This document shows positions 46,746 to 58,941 of a DNA stretch of 64,000 bases, piece after piece. The notes beneath the pieces are model-generated. The model did not search any database. It saw only the letters and a list, made by a program, of their open reading frames with translations, and was not told where the DNA came from. The DNA is from Streptomyces sp. AC512_CC834 (GTDB lineage Bacteria; Actinomycetota; Actinomycetes; Streptomycetales; Streptomycetaceae), in the NCBI RefSeq assembly GCF_019049325.1, contig NZ_JAGMUO010000024.1, positions 62,001 to 126,000 on the forward strand. Direction: 5' to 3'. Made by a program: the position numbers and the translations under genes. Positions within the stretch are counted from its first letter, which is position 1; each line of letters opens with the position of its first letter.

Positions 46746-49049
46746 ATGTCCCACGTCGGCGTCGCACCGCGCGCGGTCATGCGCTCGGTCGCCTTCCTCA
46801 CCGCGGGTGTCCTCGCGGTCCCCGCGCTGGCCGGCTGCACCTCGAAGGACCCCTCGGGCGAGCCGCTCGCCGAACAGGACGTCGCCGCCGCGGCCCGCGC
46901 CCGGATCTCAGACGGCGGCACCCTGCGCTGGGCCGTGGACTCCGTACCGGACACGCTGAACGCCTTCCAGTCGGACGCCGACGCCACCACCACCCGCGTC
47001 GCGCAGGCCGTGCTTCCCTCGATGTACACGATGGACGAGACCGGCCGCCCGGTGCGCAACCCCGCCTACCTGGAGTCGGCCGAGGTCGTCGACACCGAGC
47101 CCAAGCAGGTCGTCGTCTACAAGCTGAACCAGCAGGCCGTCTGGAGCGACGGCCGCGAGATCGGCGCCGCGGACTTCGCCGCCCAGTGGCGCGCCCTGTC
47201 CGGAAAGGACAGCGCCTACTGGACCGCCCGCAACGCCGGGTACGACCGCATCGAGAAGATCGAGCGCGGCGCCGACGACCTGGAGGTCAAGGTCACCTTC
47301 AGCCGCCCCTACGCCGACTGGCAGGCCCTGTTCACGCCGCTGTACCCGAAGGACGTCATGGGCACCCCCGACGCCTTCAACGACGGCGCGCGGCGGGAGC
47401 TCAAGATCACCGCAGGGCCCTTCGCCGTGAAGAAGGTCGACACCAAGGCCGACCAGGTCGTCCTCACCGGCAACCCGCGCTGGTGGGGCGAGCCGGCGAA
47501 GCTGGACCAGATCGTGCTGCGCGCCGTCCCCCGCGACAAGCGGGTCGCCGAGCTGGTCGCCGGAAAGCTCGACCTGGCGGAGATCGACCCGGACACCGCC
47601 GAGCAGGTCAGCCTGGCCGCCGGCCCCCGAAACGCGGCCTCAGGCACCCCGCTCATGGGTGCGTCGGGCACCCCGGCCGCGGACCCGTCCGGCACCCCGG
47701 CCGAGGGCTCGGGCGGCGCACCGGCCCAGGGCCCGCAGGGCAGGTCCGCCGCCCAGGCGCTGCGCTCCTGGGCCATCGCCAACGGCTCCGACGAGGACGC
47801 CGCCGAGGAGGAGATCCTCGCCCGCGAGAAGCGGCGCAAGGCGCAGGCGAAGCTCGAACGCCGGCAGAAGGCCCTGAGCGGCTTCGAGGTCCGCAAGTCG
47901 CTGGAGCCCGCCTACACCCAGCTCGCCCTCAACGGCGCCGACGGCCCGCTCGCCGACGAACGCGTCCGCCGGGCCGTGGCCCGCGCCCTGGACCGGGAGG
48001 AGCTGGCCGAGGCGGTGCTGAAGCCGCTGGGCCTGCCCGCCGAGCCCCTCGGCAGCCACCTCGCGCTGTCCGGCCAGCCCGCCTACGCCGACGGCAGCGG
48101 CGCACTCGGCGAGCAGAACGCCAAGGAGGCCCGGGCCCTGCTCGCGGACGCCGGGTGGGTCCCCGGCGGCCCGGTGAAGAAGACCGAGGAGGAGAAGGCG
48201 GCCGGCGCCGAGAAGGACAAGAAGAAGGATCAAGGCGACAAGGCCGAGAAGAAGTCCCAGGACGGCGACGACGGCACGTACATCGTCGGCGAGGACAACA
48301 AGAACGCGACCGGTGACGACGGCAAGGACGGCAAGGACGGAGCCGACGGAACCGACGGCACCGACCAGGAGAGCGACGAGAAGCACAGCAGCGGCAAGAA
48401 CACCGCACAGGGCGGCGCCCCCGGCGCCTACGCGCCCAAGGGCACCGCGGCCCCGGCCGGTTCGGTGACGGCCCCGCTCGCCAAGGACGGCAAGGCCCTC
48501 ACCCTGCGCTTCGTCCTCCCCTCCGGCCCCGGATCCGAGGCGCTGCGCACCGTGGCGGACCGTGTCTCAAAGATGCTGAAGGAGATCGGCATCGGCACCG
48601 ACATCACCAAGGTGCCCGACGAGAGCTACTTCAAGGACCACATCGCCTCCGGCGAGTACGACCTGGCGCTCTACTCCTGGCCCGCCTCCGCCTTTCCCGC
48701 CACTGACGCCCGCCCCATCTACGCCAAGCCCGTCCCGGCCGCCGACGGCTCCCTGAACGTCGCGCAGAACTACACCCGGGTCGGCACCGACCAGGTCGAC
48801 CAGCTCTTCGACCGGGCCCTGGCCACCCTGGACCAGAAGGAGGCCCGGGACCTGCTGCGCAAGGCCGACTCGAGGATCTGGGCGGCGGCCGGCTCCATCC
48901 CGCTCTACCAGCGTCCCCAGCTCATGGCGGCCCGCGAGAACCTCGCCAACGCGGGAGCCTTCGGTTTCGAGACGCCGGTCTACGAGGACATGGGCTTCCT
49001 CAAGAAGGGCGCCCAGGGCTCCAGGCCCTCCGCCTCGCCCTCGTCCTGA
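46746..49049 (+). CDS. Peptide-type ABC solute-binding lipoprotein with low-complexity insertions
   Basis: A 767-residue lipoprotein of the oligopeptide-binding (SBP family 5) class. A signal peptide ends in the lipobox ALAGC (Cys about 31). SBP_bac_5 features include LRWAVDSVPDTLNAF, YKLNQQAVWSDGREI, FRALSGKDS-like and RRAVARALDREELAEAV. Two insertions are unusual: residues about 299-340 (GTPAADPSGTPAEG-type) and about 478-575, the latter rich in Lys/Glu/Asp with KDGKDGADGTDGTDQ runs. The usual family length is 530-600, so these account for the excess. No permease or ATPase genes adjoin it, making it an orphan binding protein or accessory to the bldK-region transporters. Confidence 0.88.
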   Translation: MSHVGVAPRAVMRSVAFLTAGVLAVPALAGCTSKDPSGEPLAEQDVAAAARARISDGGTLRWAVDSVPDTLNAFQSDADATTTRVAQAVLPSMYTMDETGRPVRNPAYLESAEVVDTEPKQVVVYKLNQQAVWSDGREIGAADFAAQWRALSGKDSAYWTARNAGYDRIEKIERGADDLEVKVTFSRPYADWQALFTPLYPKDVMGTPDAFNDGARRELKITAGPFAVKKVDTKADQVVLTGNPRWWGEPAKLDQIVLRAVPRDKRVAELVAGKLDLAEIDPDTAEQVSLAAGPRNAASGTPLMGASGTPAADPSGTPAEGSGGAPAQGPQGRSAAQALRSWAIANGSDEDAAEEEILAREKRRKAQAKLERRQKALSGFEVRKSLEPAYTQLALNGADGPLADERVRRAVARALDREELAEAVLKPLGLPAEPLGSHLALSGQPAYADGSGALGEQNAKEARALLADAGWVPGGPVKKTEEEKAAGAEKDKKKDQGDKAEKKSQDGDDGTYIVGEDNKNATGDDGKDGKDGADGTDGTDQESDEKHSSGKNTAQGGAPGAYAPKGTAAPAGSVTAPLAKDGKALTLRFVLPSGPGSEALRTVADRVSKMLKEIGIGTDITKVPDESYFKDHIASGEYDLALYSWPASAFPATDARPIYAKPVPAADGSLNVAQNYTRVGTDQVDQLFDRALATLDQKEARDLLRKADSRIWAAAGSIPLYQRPQLMAARENLANAGAFGFETPVYEDMGFLKKGAQGSRPSASPSS

Positions 49050-49181
49050 ACCCTCCCGGCAAGCCGCAGCCCCCGGGGCCCCGTACCATTGGGTGAGGCC
49101 GTGGCATGTACCGCCCGGCAGGCCCGCGTGACAAGGACGTCCGCGAGGGCCGTCCTCACACCCTCCGGGAGTACGCCTCAT

Positions 49182-51089
<1,908 letters not shown>

Positions 51090-51110
51090 CCCCACCGCGG
51101 GAACACCCGG

Positions 51111-51151
51111 ACGGCACCGGAGACCACGACTGACGTGGTGTCCGGTGCCGT
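51111..51151 (+). terminator. Stem-loop terminator after typA
   Basis: An 18-base arm (51111-51128) pairs with 51134-51151 with one mismatch around a 5-base loop, 22 bases after the typA stop. There is no T-run. Confidence 0.75.
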
Positions 51152-51395
51152 TCGGCGTGACGGGTGGCGCGAGCGCGGCGCAGGCACGACTCAGCTATAG
51201 GGAAAATAGGGAAAACCCTAGATTTGCCGGCGGGCCCGCGCCGGGCGGGCGGACCCGCACTAGCCTGCGCGGGGGCACTCCGCCGCGCCCGGCGCCGACG
51301 GATGTGCCGGACGCGATGTGCCGGACGCGAGACAGACCTGCGGCTCAGCTTGCACCGAGCGCACGTTACGCGCAATCAATTTCTGTCGCGGAGAC

Positions 51396-51410
51396 GTCCG
51401 TTATACGGAC
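51396..51410. promoter_or_regulatory. GTCCG-N5-CGGAC dyad in bldK upstream region
   Basis: A perfect 5-base dyad with an AT-only centre (TTATA) about 600 bases before bldKA, in an AT-rich patch suitable for a promoter. No adjacent regulator gene suggests what would bind. Confidence 0.35.
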
Positions 51411-51710
51411 AGTCACCACCGTTAGATGTGTAACAAGTCCGTTTCGCATCGATCTCGCACCAAACCCTTTGTCCGGATTTTGAAAGATCTGGCCCCTATC
51501 TGTGATCGAACCGAGACCTCGAACCTGTGGTTCGTTCCCCGGAGGATGGCAGATAGTTAGGCGCGTAGAGCTCGGACAGACGGGTCACGCGCTGACGGGG
51601 CGCAGACTCGCGAGCGTGAGGGTGCACGACGATCACATCACCGGCCGGTGGCCGGAATGTGTCGCGTGCTCCTCTTTGCGGTGAACCAGCGGATTCATGA
51701 GGAGGAACCC

Positions 51711-51839
51711 ATGCGAGGTGCCACAAGCGCCATATGGGTCGTGTCGTCCCCGATGGCAGGTGTAGGCCCCGCGGGTGCGTTCAGTGCCGTCACGGTTGAA
51801 GTTGATACGGCAGCGGCCCGGCGTCGCGAACTTCCTTGA
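51711..51839 (+). pseudogene. Relic lipoprotein start (MRGAT…W) upstream of bldKA
   Basis: A 42-residue ORF with GAGGAGG before its ATG begins MRGATSAIWVV. The intact solute-binding lipoprotein at 59163 begins MRGATHAKWAA, also after GAGGAGG. The shared stretch of about 40 bases covers the ribosome site and first codons; after that, the hydrophobic core and lipobox are lost and the frame ends. I infer a duplicated or decayed 5' end of a binding-protein gene. It could still be translated as a leader peptide affecting bldK expression. Confidence 0.45.
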
Positions 51840-52007
51840 CGTCGTGTGCCGTCGGTCGGTCGACCCGACCGTGAGCCAGGGTTCTCCGGGGGCGGTGCCG
51901 CCCCTCCGTCGTTGTTCCCCTCGCGCGCTGCGAAAAGACGTACGCCGTGCGAAGGCCGTCGGCCCCGTGCACTCCCGACGACCTCCAACCTGTGAAATGG
52001 ACGAATC

Positions 52008-53039
52008 ATGACGAGTCCAATCGAGATTGAGGGTGCTGAAGCCTCTTCCGTCTTGGACAAAGAGAGCGCGCCGCAAGGCGACGCCCCGAAGCCCAAGGAG
52101 CCGGAAGGGCGCAAGCCCGGACAGTTGATGTGGGCGCGCTTCAAGCGCGACCGGGCCGGTGTGATCTCTGCCTTCGTCGTCCTGTTCTTCTTCGTGATCG
52201 CCGCGGCCGCGCCGCTGATCTCGAAGGTCTACGGCAAGGACCCGTACACGCTGTACGGGCAGGAGAACCCCGAGCTCCTGGACATGTTCACCATGCCCGC
52301 CGCGCCCTTCGGCGGCATCAGCGGCGACTTCTGGTTCGGCATCGAACCGGGCCTGGGCCGGGACGTGTTCACCCAACTGCTGTACGGGATGCGCAACTCG
52401 ATGGCCACCGCGCTGGCGGCGACCATCATCATGACGGTGCTGGGTGTCCTGATCGGCCTCGCCGGCGGCTACTTCGGCGGGAAGATCGACTACTGGCTCG
52501 GCCGGATCACCGACTTCTTCATGGCCCTGCCCAGCCAGTTGTTCTTCGTCGCGGCGATGCCCGTCATCACCACGGTCTTCGTCGCCCCGGACAAGGAGAC
52601 GCCCACCTATGTGCGCGCCTCCGCGATCATCATCGTGCTGGCCTTCCTGGGCTGGATGAGCATGTCCCGCATCGTCAGGGGCGCCACGCTGTCCCTGCGC
52701 GACCGGGAGTTCATCGAGGCGGCCCGCATCTCCGGGGCCTCGCCCTGGCGCATCATCCGCAAGGAACTGCTGCCCAACATCGTCACCCCGACGCTGGTAC
52801 AGGCGACGCTCACGCTGCCGAGCACCATCCTGAACATCGCCTTCCTGTCCTTCGTGGGTGTGGGATACGTCGAGCCCACCCCGGACTGGGGACGGATGTT
52901 CTCCATCGGCGCCAACATCGTGGAGCAGGACCCGTACTACATGCTCTTCCCCGGAGTGGCCATGGTGATCTTCATCGTGTCCTTCAACCTCCTCGGCGAC
53001 TCGGTGCGGGACGCCTTCGATCCCAAGGGAAACCGCTGA
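52008..53039 (+). CDS. bldKA: Oligopeptide ABC permease (DppC type), BldKA
   Basis: A 343-residue membrane subunit. A charged N-terminal tail of about 45 residues precedes the first helix (AGVISAFVVLFFFVIAAAAP), and about six helices follow. The EAA loop that contacts the ATPase reads EAARISGASPWRIIRKELL (about 238-257). In S. coelicolor, BldK imports an oligopeptide needed for aerial mycelium formation and confers sensitivity to bialaphos. The order permease-lipoprotein-permease-ATPase-ATPase matches that locus. The name is transferred from gene order and family, not from a sequence comparison. Confidence 0.85.
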   Translation: MTSPIEIEGAEASSVLDKESAPQGDAPKPKEPEGRKPGQLMWARFKRDRAGVISAFVVLFFFVIAAAAPLISKVYGKDPYTLYGQENPELLDMFTMPAAPFGGISGDFWFGIEPGLGRDVFTQLLYGMRNSMATALAATIIMTVLGVLIGLAGGYFGGKIDYWLGRITDFFMALPSQLFFVAAMPVITTVFVAPDKETPTYVRASAIIIVLAFLGWMSMSRIVRGATLSLRDREFIEAARISGASPWRIIRKELLPNIVTPTLVQATLTLPSTILNIAFLSFVGVGYVEPTPDWGRMFSIGANIVEQDPYYMLFPGVAMVIFIVSFNLLGDSVRDAFDPKGNR

Positions 53040-53150
53040 GGCTCAGGGGAAACGCCCCCCACAGCTTCGCCCGGCCGGTTCGGTGCCGCTCAGCCCGGCC
53101 CCGGCCACGTACCAGCAGCTCACTACTCACAGGCAGGTGGATTCGTCCCT

Positions 53151-54953
53151 ATGAGCATTCTCCGTAACCGCACCGCCACGGCCGCCATAGTCGCGGTCGC
53201 GGCAGGCGCCCTGACCCTCACCGCCTGCGGTGGTGGCGACAGCGACAGCTCCGCCAAGGACAACAGCAAGAAGAAGAAGGACGCCAAGTCGCAGTCGCAG
53301 CCGGTCCAGATCGGCGACGCGCAGGCGTCCACCGGGCCGGCCCCCGACGTCGAGGGCGCCCAGTCGGGCGGCACCGTGAACGTCTACCAGGAGGCGGACT
53401 TCTCGCACCTGGACCCGGGCCAGATCTACGTCTCGGACGGCAAGCTGCTCGGCCGCCTCATCTTCCGCGGTCTGACCCAGTACTCCGAGGACGAGAACGG
53501 CAACCTGACCGTCGTGGGCGACCTCGCCACCGACGCGGGCAAGGCGTCCGACGGCGGCAAGACCTGGACGTACACCCTCAAGGACAACCTGAAGGACGCG
53601 AACGGGAACCCGATCAACGCGGCGGACGTCCGCAACACGGTCGAGCGCATGTACTCCAACTACATCACCGACGGCCCGACGTACCTCCAGCAGTGGCTGT
53701 CCGGCGAGGGCACCACCTACCGTGACGCCTACGCGGGTCCGGACAAGGGCAAGCACCTGCCCGACTCCGTCCTGGAGACGCCGGACGACAAGACGATCGT
53801 CTTCCACTTCAAGGACGCGCGTCCCGACGTGCCGCAGATGCTGACCATGCCCGGCTACAGCCTCGTCCCGGAGGAGACGGACACCAAGGCGAAGTACGAC
53901 TCCGCCCCCGTCGCCGTCGGTCCGTACAAGATCGCCGAGTTCAAGCCGGGCAAGTCCATGAAGCTGGTCAAGAACACACAGTGGGACCCCAAGTCCGACT
54001 CGGTGCGTCACCAGTACGTCGACGGGTTCAACATCACCATGAACCACGACGACGAGGACCAGACCAAGACCCTCCTCGCCGACCAGGGCGAGGCCAAGAA
54101 CGCCATGATGTTCACGGGCCAGGTCGCCACCACGCAGTTGCAGAAGGTCGTCGGCGACAAGCAGGCGATGAAGAACCGCACCATCCAGGGCTACGCCCCC
54201 TACGTGTGGCAGCTCAACTTCAACATGGACCGCATCAAGGACAAGAAGCTCCGTGACGCGATCACCCTGGCGCTGCCCTCCGCCTCGGTCTTCAAGGCCG
54301 ACGGCGGTGCCTACGGCGGTGAGGTCGCCAACTCGCTGCTGTCGCCCACGACCCCGGGCTACGACGCCAAGTTCGACCCGTTCAACCGGCTGAAGAAGCC
54401 CAACGGTGACATCGCGGCCGCCAAGAAGCTGATCAAGGAAGGCGGCTTCGAGGGCAAGAGCCTCGTCTACGCCTACGGCAACACGCCGACCCGCCAGAAG
54501 CAGGCGGTCCTGATCGCCACCGCGCTGGAGAAGATCGGTCTCGACATCCAGAAGAAGGAGATCGACTCCGCCACCTGGTACGAGCAGGTCGGCAAGGTCA
54601 AGAACGGCTACGACCTGTACATGACCGGCTGGGGCCAGGACTGGCCGTCCGCCTCCACGGTCATCCCGCCGGTGTACGACGGCACGCAGATCCAGGACGG
54701 TTCGTCGAACTACTCGCACATCAACGACGACCACGTGAACTCCGAGATCCAGCGCATCCAGAAGATCACGAACACTGAAGAGGCCACCAAGGCCTGGGCC
54801 GAGCTGAGCGAGTACATCGCCACGGAGGTCAACCCGGCCGCCCCGCTGTACTACACCAAGGTCTTCCAGATCTTCGGTTCGAACATCGGCGGCATCCGCT
54901 ACAGCCACGACACGAGCTACGTGGACGTGACCCGGATCTTCCTCAAGAAGTAG
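53151..54953 (+). CDS. bldKB: Oligopeptide-binding lipoprotein, BldKB
   Basis: A 600-residue SBP family 5 lipoprotein. The signal peptide ends LTLTACGGG (Cys about 24), followed by a Ser/Lys-rich linker (DNSKKKKDAKSQSQP). Family features include GGTVNVYQEADFSHLDPG, VSDGKLLGRLIFRGLTQY, the ligand-lid region KTWTYTLKDNLKDANGNPI and YDLYMTGWGQDWPSAST near the C-terminus. It captures peptides outside the membrane for the BldKA/BldKC pore. A 14-base perfect stem-loop right after the gene may raise its transcript level over the downstream genes. Confidence 0.88.
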   Translation: MSILRNRTATAAIVAVAAGALTLTACGGGDSDSSAKDNSKKKKDAKSQSQPVQIGDAQASTGPAPDVEGAQSGGTVNVYQEADFSHLDPGQIYVSDGKLLGRLIFRGLTQYSEDENGNLTVVGDLATDAGKASDGGKTWTYTLKDNLKDANGNPINAADVRNTVERMYSNYITDGPTYLQQWLSGEGTTYRDAYAGPDKGKHLPDSVLETPDDKTIVFHFKDARPDVPQMLTMPGYSLVPEETDTKAKYDSAPVAVGPYKIAEFKPGKSMKLVKNTQWDPKSDSVRHQYVDGFNITMNHDDEDQTKTLLADQGEAKNAMMFTGQVATTQLQKVVGDKQAMKNRTIQGYAPYVWQLNFNMDRIKDKKLRDAITLALPSASVFKADGGAYGGEVANSLLSPTTPGYDAKFDPFNRLKKPNGDIAAAKKLIKEGGFEGKSLVYAYGNTPTRQKQAVLIATALEKIGLDIQKKEIDSATWYEQVGKVKNGYDLYMTGWGQDWPSASTVIPPVYDGTQIQDGSSNYSHINDDHVNSEIQRIQKITNTEEATKAWAELSEYIATEVNPAAPLYYTKVFQIFGSNIGGIRYSHDTSYVDVTRIFLKK

Positions 54954-54970
54954 TCCGTTCGGTCGGGAAA

Positions 54971-55006
54971 CCGGTGGTGGGCGCGCGGCGGAGCGCCCAC
55001 CACCGG
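54971..55006 (+). terminator. Intra-operon stem-loop between bldKB and bldKC
   Basis: CCGGTGGTGGGCGC (54971-54984) pairs perfectly with GCGCCCACCACCGG (54993-55006), 8-base loop, 18 bases after the bldKB stop. In ABC operons such hairpins often cause partial termination or protect the binding-protein mRNA, giving excess binding protein. Confidence 0.7.
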
Positions 55007-55067
55007 GCCCGGATCCCCTCCAGCCCTCCCCATCCGACTGCCGCAGTCCTGAGAGCAGCTGTCTGCC

Positions 55068-56045
55068 ATGCTTCAATTCCTCATTCGCCGGTCCTTCGGC
55101 GCGGTGCTGATCCTGGTGTTGATCAGTGCCTTCACCTTCTTCATGTTCTTCGCGATCCCGCAGGACCCGGCCCTGCTGGCCTGTGGCAAGAACTGCACTC
55201 CGGACGCGCTGGAGATCATCCACAAGAACATGGGCCTCGACCAGCCGGTCACCGTCCAGTACTGGGACTTCTTCATCGGCATCTTCGCCGGTCGCGACTT
55301 CGCCGTCGGCCACTGCGCCGCCCCCTGCTTCGGCGTCTCCTTCGCCAACGACCAGAACGTCTGGGACACGATCCTCGACCGCTTCCCGGTGACCGTCTCG
55401 CTGACCGTCGGCAGCCTGATCGTCTTCCTCATCGTCGGCCTCGGCGCCGGCCTGCTGGCCGCCAAGTACCGCGGCTCCTGGATCGACAAGGTCTTCACCT
55501 CGGGTTCGCTGGTCATCAGCTCCCTGCAGATCTACTTCCTCGGCCCGCTCGTGCTGCTCCTCTTCGTCTACAGCACCGGCTGGCTGGAGAAGCCGAAGTA
55601 CGTGCCGTTCTCCGAGGATCTGGGCGGCTGGTTCGCGGGTCTGCTGATCCCATGGCTCGTCATGGCGACCATCTTCACCGCGCAGTACACGCGTATGAGC
55701 CGATCGTCGATGATCGAGCAACTCCAGGAAGAACATGTGAGAGCGGCCCGCGCCAAGGGCATGTCGGGCAACTACACCTTCTTCCGGTACGCCTGGCGCG
55801 GCTCCCTCGTTCCCATCGTCACCATCCTCGGCATCGACCTGTCCTCGCTCATGGGCGGCGGCATGGTGACCGAGCTGACGTTCGGCCTGGCCGGTATCGG
55901 CCGGCTCGCGCTGGACTCCGTCACCAACAAGGACCTGCCGATGCTGATGGGCGTCATGCTTGTCAGTGCCGCGCTCATCATCTTCTTCAACCTGATCGTG
56001 GACGCCATGTACGCAGTCATCGACCCGCGCGTGCGCCTGTCCTAG
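55068..56045 (+). CDS. bldKC: Oligopeptide ABC permease (DppB type), BldKC
   Basis: A 325-residue membrane subunit with about six helices and the DppB opening (LQFLIRRSFGAVLILVLISA). Its EAA loop is RAARAKGMSGNYTFFRYAW (about 225-243). An extra extracytoplasmic segment contains paired cysteines (LLACGKNCTP and GHCAAPCFG), more than in typical DppB proteins, and may form disulfides. It partners BldKA to make the translocation pore. It lies 10 bases before bldKD. Confidence 0.87.
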   Translation: MLQFLIRRSFGAVLILVLISAFTFFMFFAIPQDPALLACGKNCTPDALEIIHKNMGLDQPVTVQYWDFFIGIFAGRDFAVGHCAAPCFGVSFANDQNVWDTILDRFPVTVSLTVGSLIVFLIVGLGAGLLAAKYRGSWIDKVFTSGSLVISSLQIYFLGPLVLLLFVYSTGWLEKPKYVPFSEDLGGWFAGLLIPWLVMATIFTAQYTRMSRSSMIEQLQEEHVRAARAKGMSGNYTFFRYAWRGSLVPIVTILGIDLSSLMGGGMVTELTFGLAGIGRLALDSVTNKDLPMLMGVMLVSAALIIFFNLIVDAMYAVIDPRVRLS

Positions 56046-56055
56046 GAGAACCACC

Positions 56056-57117
56056 GTGACCACTCTGACCAAGCCCGAAGAGACCCCGGCCGCCGCCGCG
56101 GGGGACTCGTTTCTCTCGGTGCGCGACCTCAAGGTCCACTTCTCCACCGAGGGCGGCGTCGTCAAGGCGGTGGACGGACTCTCCTTCGACCTGGAGCGGG
56201 GCAAGACCCTCGGTATCGTCGGCGAGTCCGGCTCCGGCAAGTCGGTGACCAACCTGTCCGTCCTCGGCCTGCACGACCGCCGCAAGACCGCCGTCGAGGG
56301 ATCGATCACGCTGGACGGCCAGGAGCTGACCGACGCCAGTGAGAAGCAGCTCGAGAAGCTGCGCGGCAAGAAGATGGCGATGATCTTCCAGGACGCGCTG
56401 ACCGCGCTGTCGCCGTACTACACGGTCGGCCGGCAGATCGGCGAGCCGTTCATGAAGCACAACGGCGCGTCCAAGAGGGACGCCCGGGTGCGCGCCATCG
56501 ACCTGCTGCAGAAGGTCGGCATCCCGACCCCGGAGAAGCGGGTCGACGACTACCCGCACCAGTTCTCCGGCGGTATGCGGCAGCGCGCGATGATCGCGAT
56601 GGCCCTCTCCTGCAACCCGGACCTGCTCATCGCCGACGAGCCGACCACGGCGCTCGACGTGACGGTGCAGGCGCAGATCCTCGACCTGCTCAAGGACCTC
56701 CAGCAGGAGTTCGGCTCCGCGATCATCATGATCACCCACGACCTGGGCGTGGTCGGCAACATGGCCGACGACATCCTGGTCATGTACGCGGGCCGGGCCG
56801 TCGAGCGCGGCACGGTGCGCGAGGTGCTCAAGTCGCCCCAGCATCCGTACACCTGGGGACTGCTGGGCTCGATGCCGAACCTGTCCTCCGACGTCAACGA
56901 GCCGCTGCTGCCGATCCCGGGATCGCCGCCCTCGCTGATGAACCCGCCCTCGGGATGCGCGTTCCACCCGCGGTGCGGCTTCACCGACCTGGTCTCCGGC
57001 GGCCGTTGCTCGGGCGACCGGCCGGTGCTCCCGCAGGGACGCGCCGCCGCCTGTCACCTGACGGGAGACCAGCGGCAGCAGGTGTTCATCGACAAGATTC
57101 AGCCCCGGCTGGGCTGA
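56056..57117 (+). CDS. bldKD: Oligopeptide ABC ATPase (OppD type), BldKD
   Basis: A 353-residue ATPase. Walker [10 protein letters not shown] (about 57), Q loop IFQDALTAL, signature [14 protein letters not shown], Walker [14 protein letters not shown] loop ITHDLG. The C-terminal oligo_HPY extension has the cysteine set [14 protein letters not shown] and AACHL that binds an iron-sulfur cluster in some OppD proteins. The GTG start follows AGGAGAA after the bldKC stop. It forms a heterodimer with BldKE. Confidence 0.9.
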   Translation: MTTLTKPEETPAAAAGDSFLSVRDLKVHFSTEGGVVKAVDGLSFDLERGKTLGIVGESGSGKSVTNLSVLGLHDRRKTAVEGSITLDGQELTDASEKQLEKLRGKKMAMIFQDALTALSPYYTVGRQIGEPFMKHNGASKRDARVRAIDLLQKVGIPTPEKRVDDYPHQFSGGMRQRAMIAMALSCNPDLLIADEPTTALDVTVQAQILDLLKDLQQEFGSAIIMITHDLGVVGNMADDILVMYAGRAVERGTVREVLKSPQHPYTWGLLGSMPNLSSDVNEPLLPIPGSPPSLMNPPSGCAFHPRCGFTDLVSGGRCSGDRPVLPQGRAAACHLTGDQRQQVFIDKIQPRLG

Positions 57118-57144
57118 GCGGAAACCGGCGACTGGGGCATCACC

Positions 57145-58290
<1,146 letters not shown>

Positions 58291-58299
58291 GCCGACCCG

Positions 58300-58338
58300 A
58301 AGGGCGGCGGCGGAAGGAAAACTTCCACCGCCGCCCTT
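58300..58338 (+). terminator. Terminator after bldKE
   Basis: AAGGGCGGCGGCGGAAG pairs with CTTCCACCGCCGCCCTT (one G-T) around a 5-base GAAAA loop, 9 bases after the bldKE stop. Confidence 0.85.
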
Positions 58339-58503
58339 CGGCATGCCGAAAACCCCACCGCCGCCGCCCCGCTCGGGCCGGCCGCCGGGGCCCCGCTCGA
58401 GTCGGCCGCCGGTACCCTGCCCGGGCCGGCCGCCGGGTCCGCGCCCGGGCTGACCGCCTGCGCTGCGCTCGGCCTGGCCGCAGGCACCCCGCCCGGGCTG
58501 GCT

Positions 58504-58599
58504 GGCTGCGCCGCGCCGGGGTTGGCTGCCGGTACCGTGCCCGGGCTGGTTGGCTGCGCCGCGCCGGGGTTGGCTGCCGGTACCGTGCCCGGGCTGGTT
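58504..58599 (+). repeat. Exact 48-bp tandem duplication
   Basis: Two identical 48-base copies (58504-58551 and 58552-58599), each beginning GGCTGCGCCGCGCCGGGG. A further partial copy follows. The spacer-free head-to-tail layout excludes a CRISPR array. Confidence 0.9.
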
Positions 58600-58661
58600 G
58601 GCTGGCTGAGCCTCGCCGGGGTCGGCGGCCGGGGCCAGGTCCGGGTTGGCCGCCTGCGCCA

Positions 58662-58941
58662 CGTCGGGGCTGGGCGCCTGAGCTACGGCCGGGCCGACTG
58701 CCGGAGCCTCGCCGGGGCCGACTGCCGGAGTCACGCCCGCGTCGCGGCCGCGGGCACCCCGCCCGGGTTGGGTGCCGGGGCCAGGTCCGGGGTTGGTTGG
58801 CTGAGCTTCGCCCGGGTTGGCTGCCTGGGCCTCGTCGGGGCTGGGCGCCTGAGCTACGGCCGGGTTGGCTGCCTGGGCCTCATCCGGGCCGACTGCCGGA
58901 GTCACGCCCGCGTCGCCGCCGCGGGCACCCCGCCCGGGCTG
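58662..58941 (+). repeat. 171-bp imperfect tandem repeat
   Basis: 58662-58693 recurs exactly at 58833-58864, and 58716-58767 recurs with one or two changes at 58887-58938, both shifts being 171 bases. One full and one partial unit are present. Confidence 0.8.

Larger units (their letters stand above)
51152..52007 (+). other. Long bldK leader/intergenic region
   Basis: This non-coding stretch before bldKA is locally AT-rich. It contains an overlapping ATAGGGAAAA pair and TAGGG-AAAA-CCCTA dyad (51197-51220), GTCCG-TTATA-CGGAC (51396-51410), and the relic lipoprotein start at 51711. Promoters of bldK are expected here. I saw no tRNA-like fold or recognised riboswitch. A transcript starting near 51400 would have a leader of about 600 bases. 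Confidence 0.5.

Noticed and set aside
51152..52007. Riboswitch or tRNA in the bldK leader
   Set aside because: I found no conserved aptamer motif or cloverleaf; only short dyads are visible.
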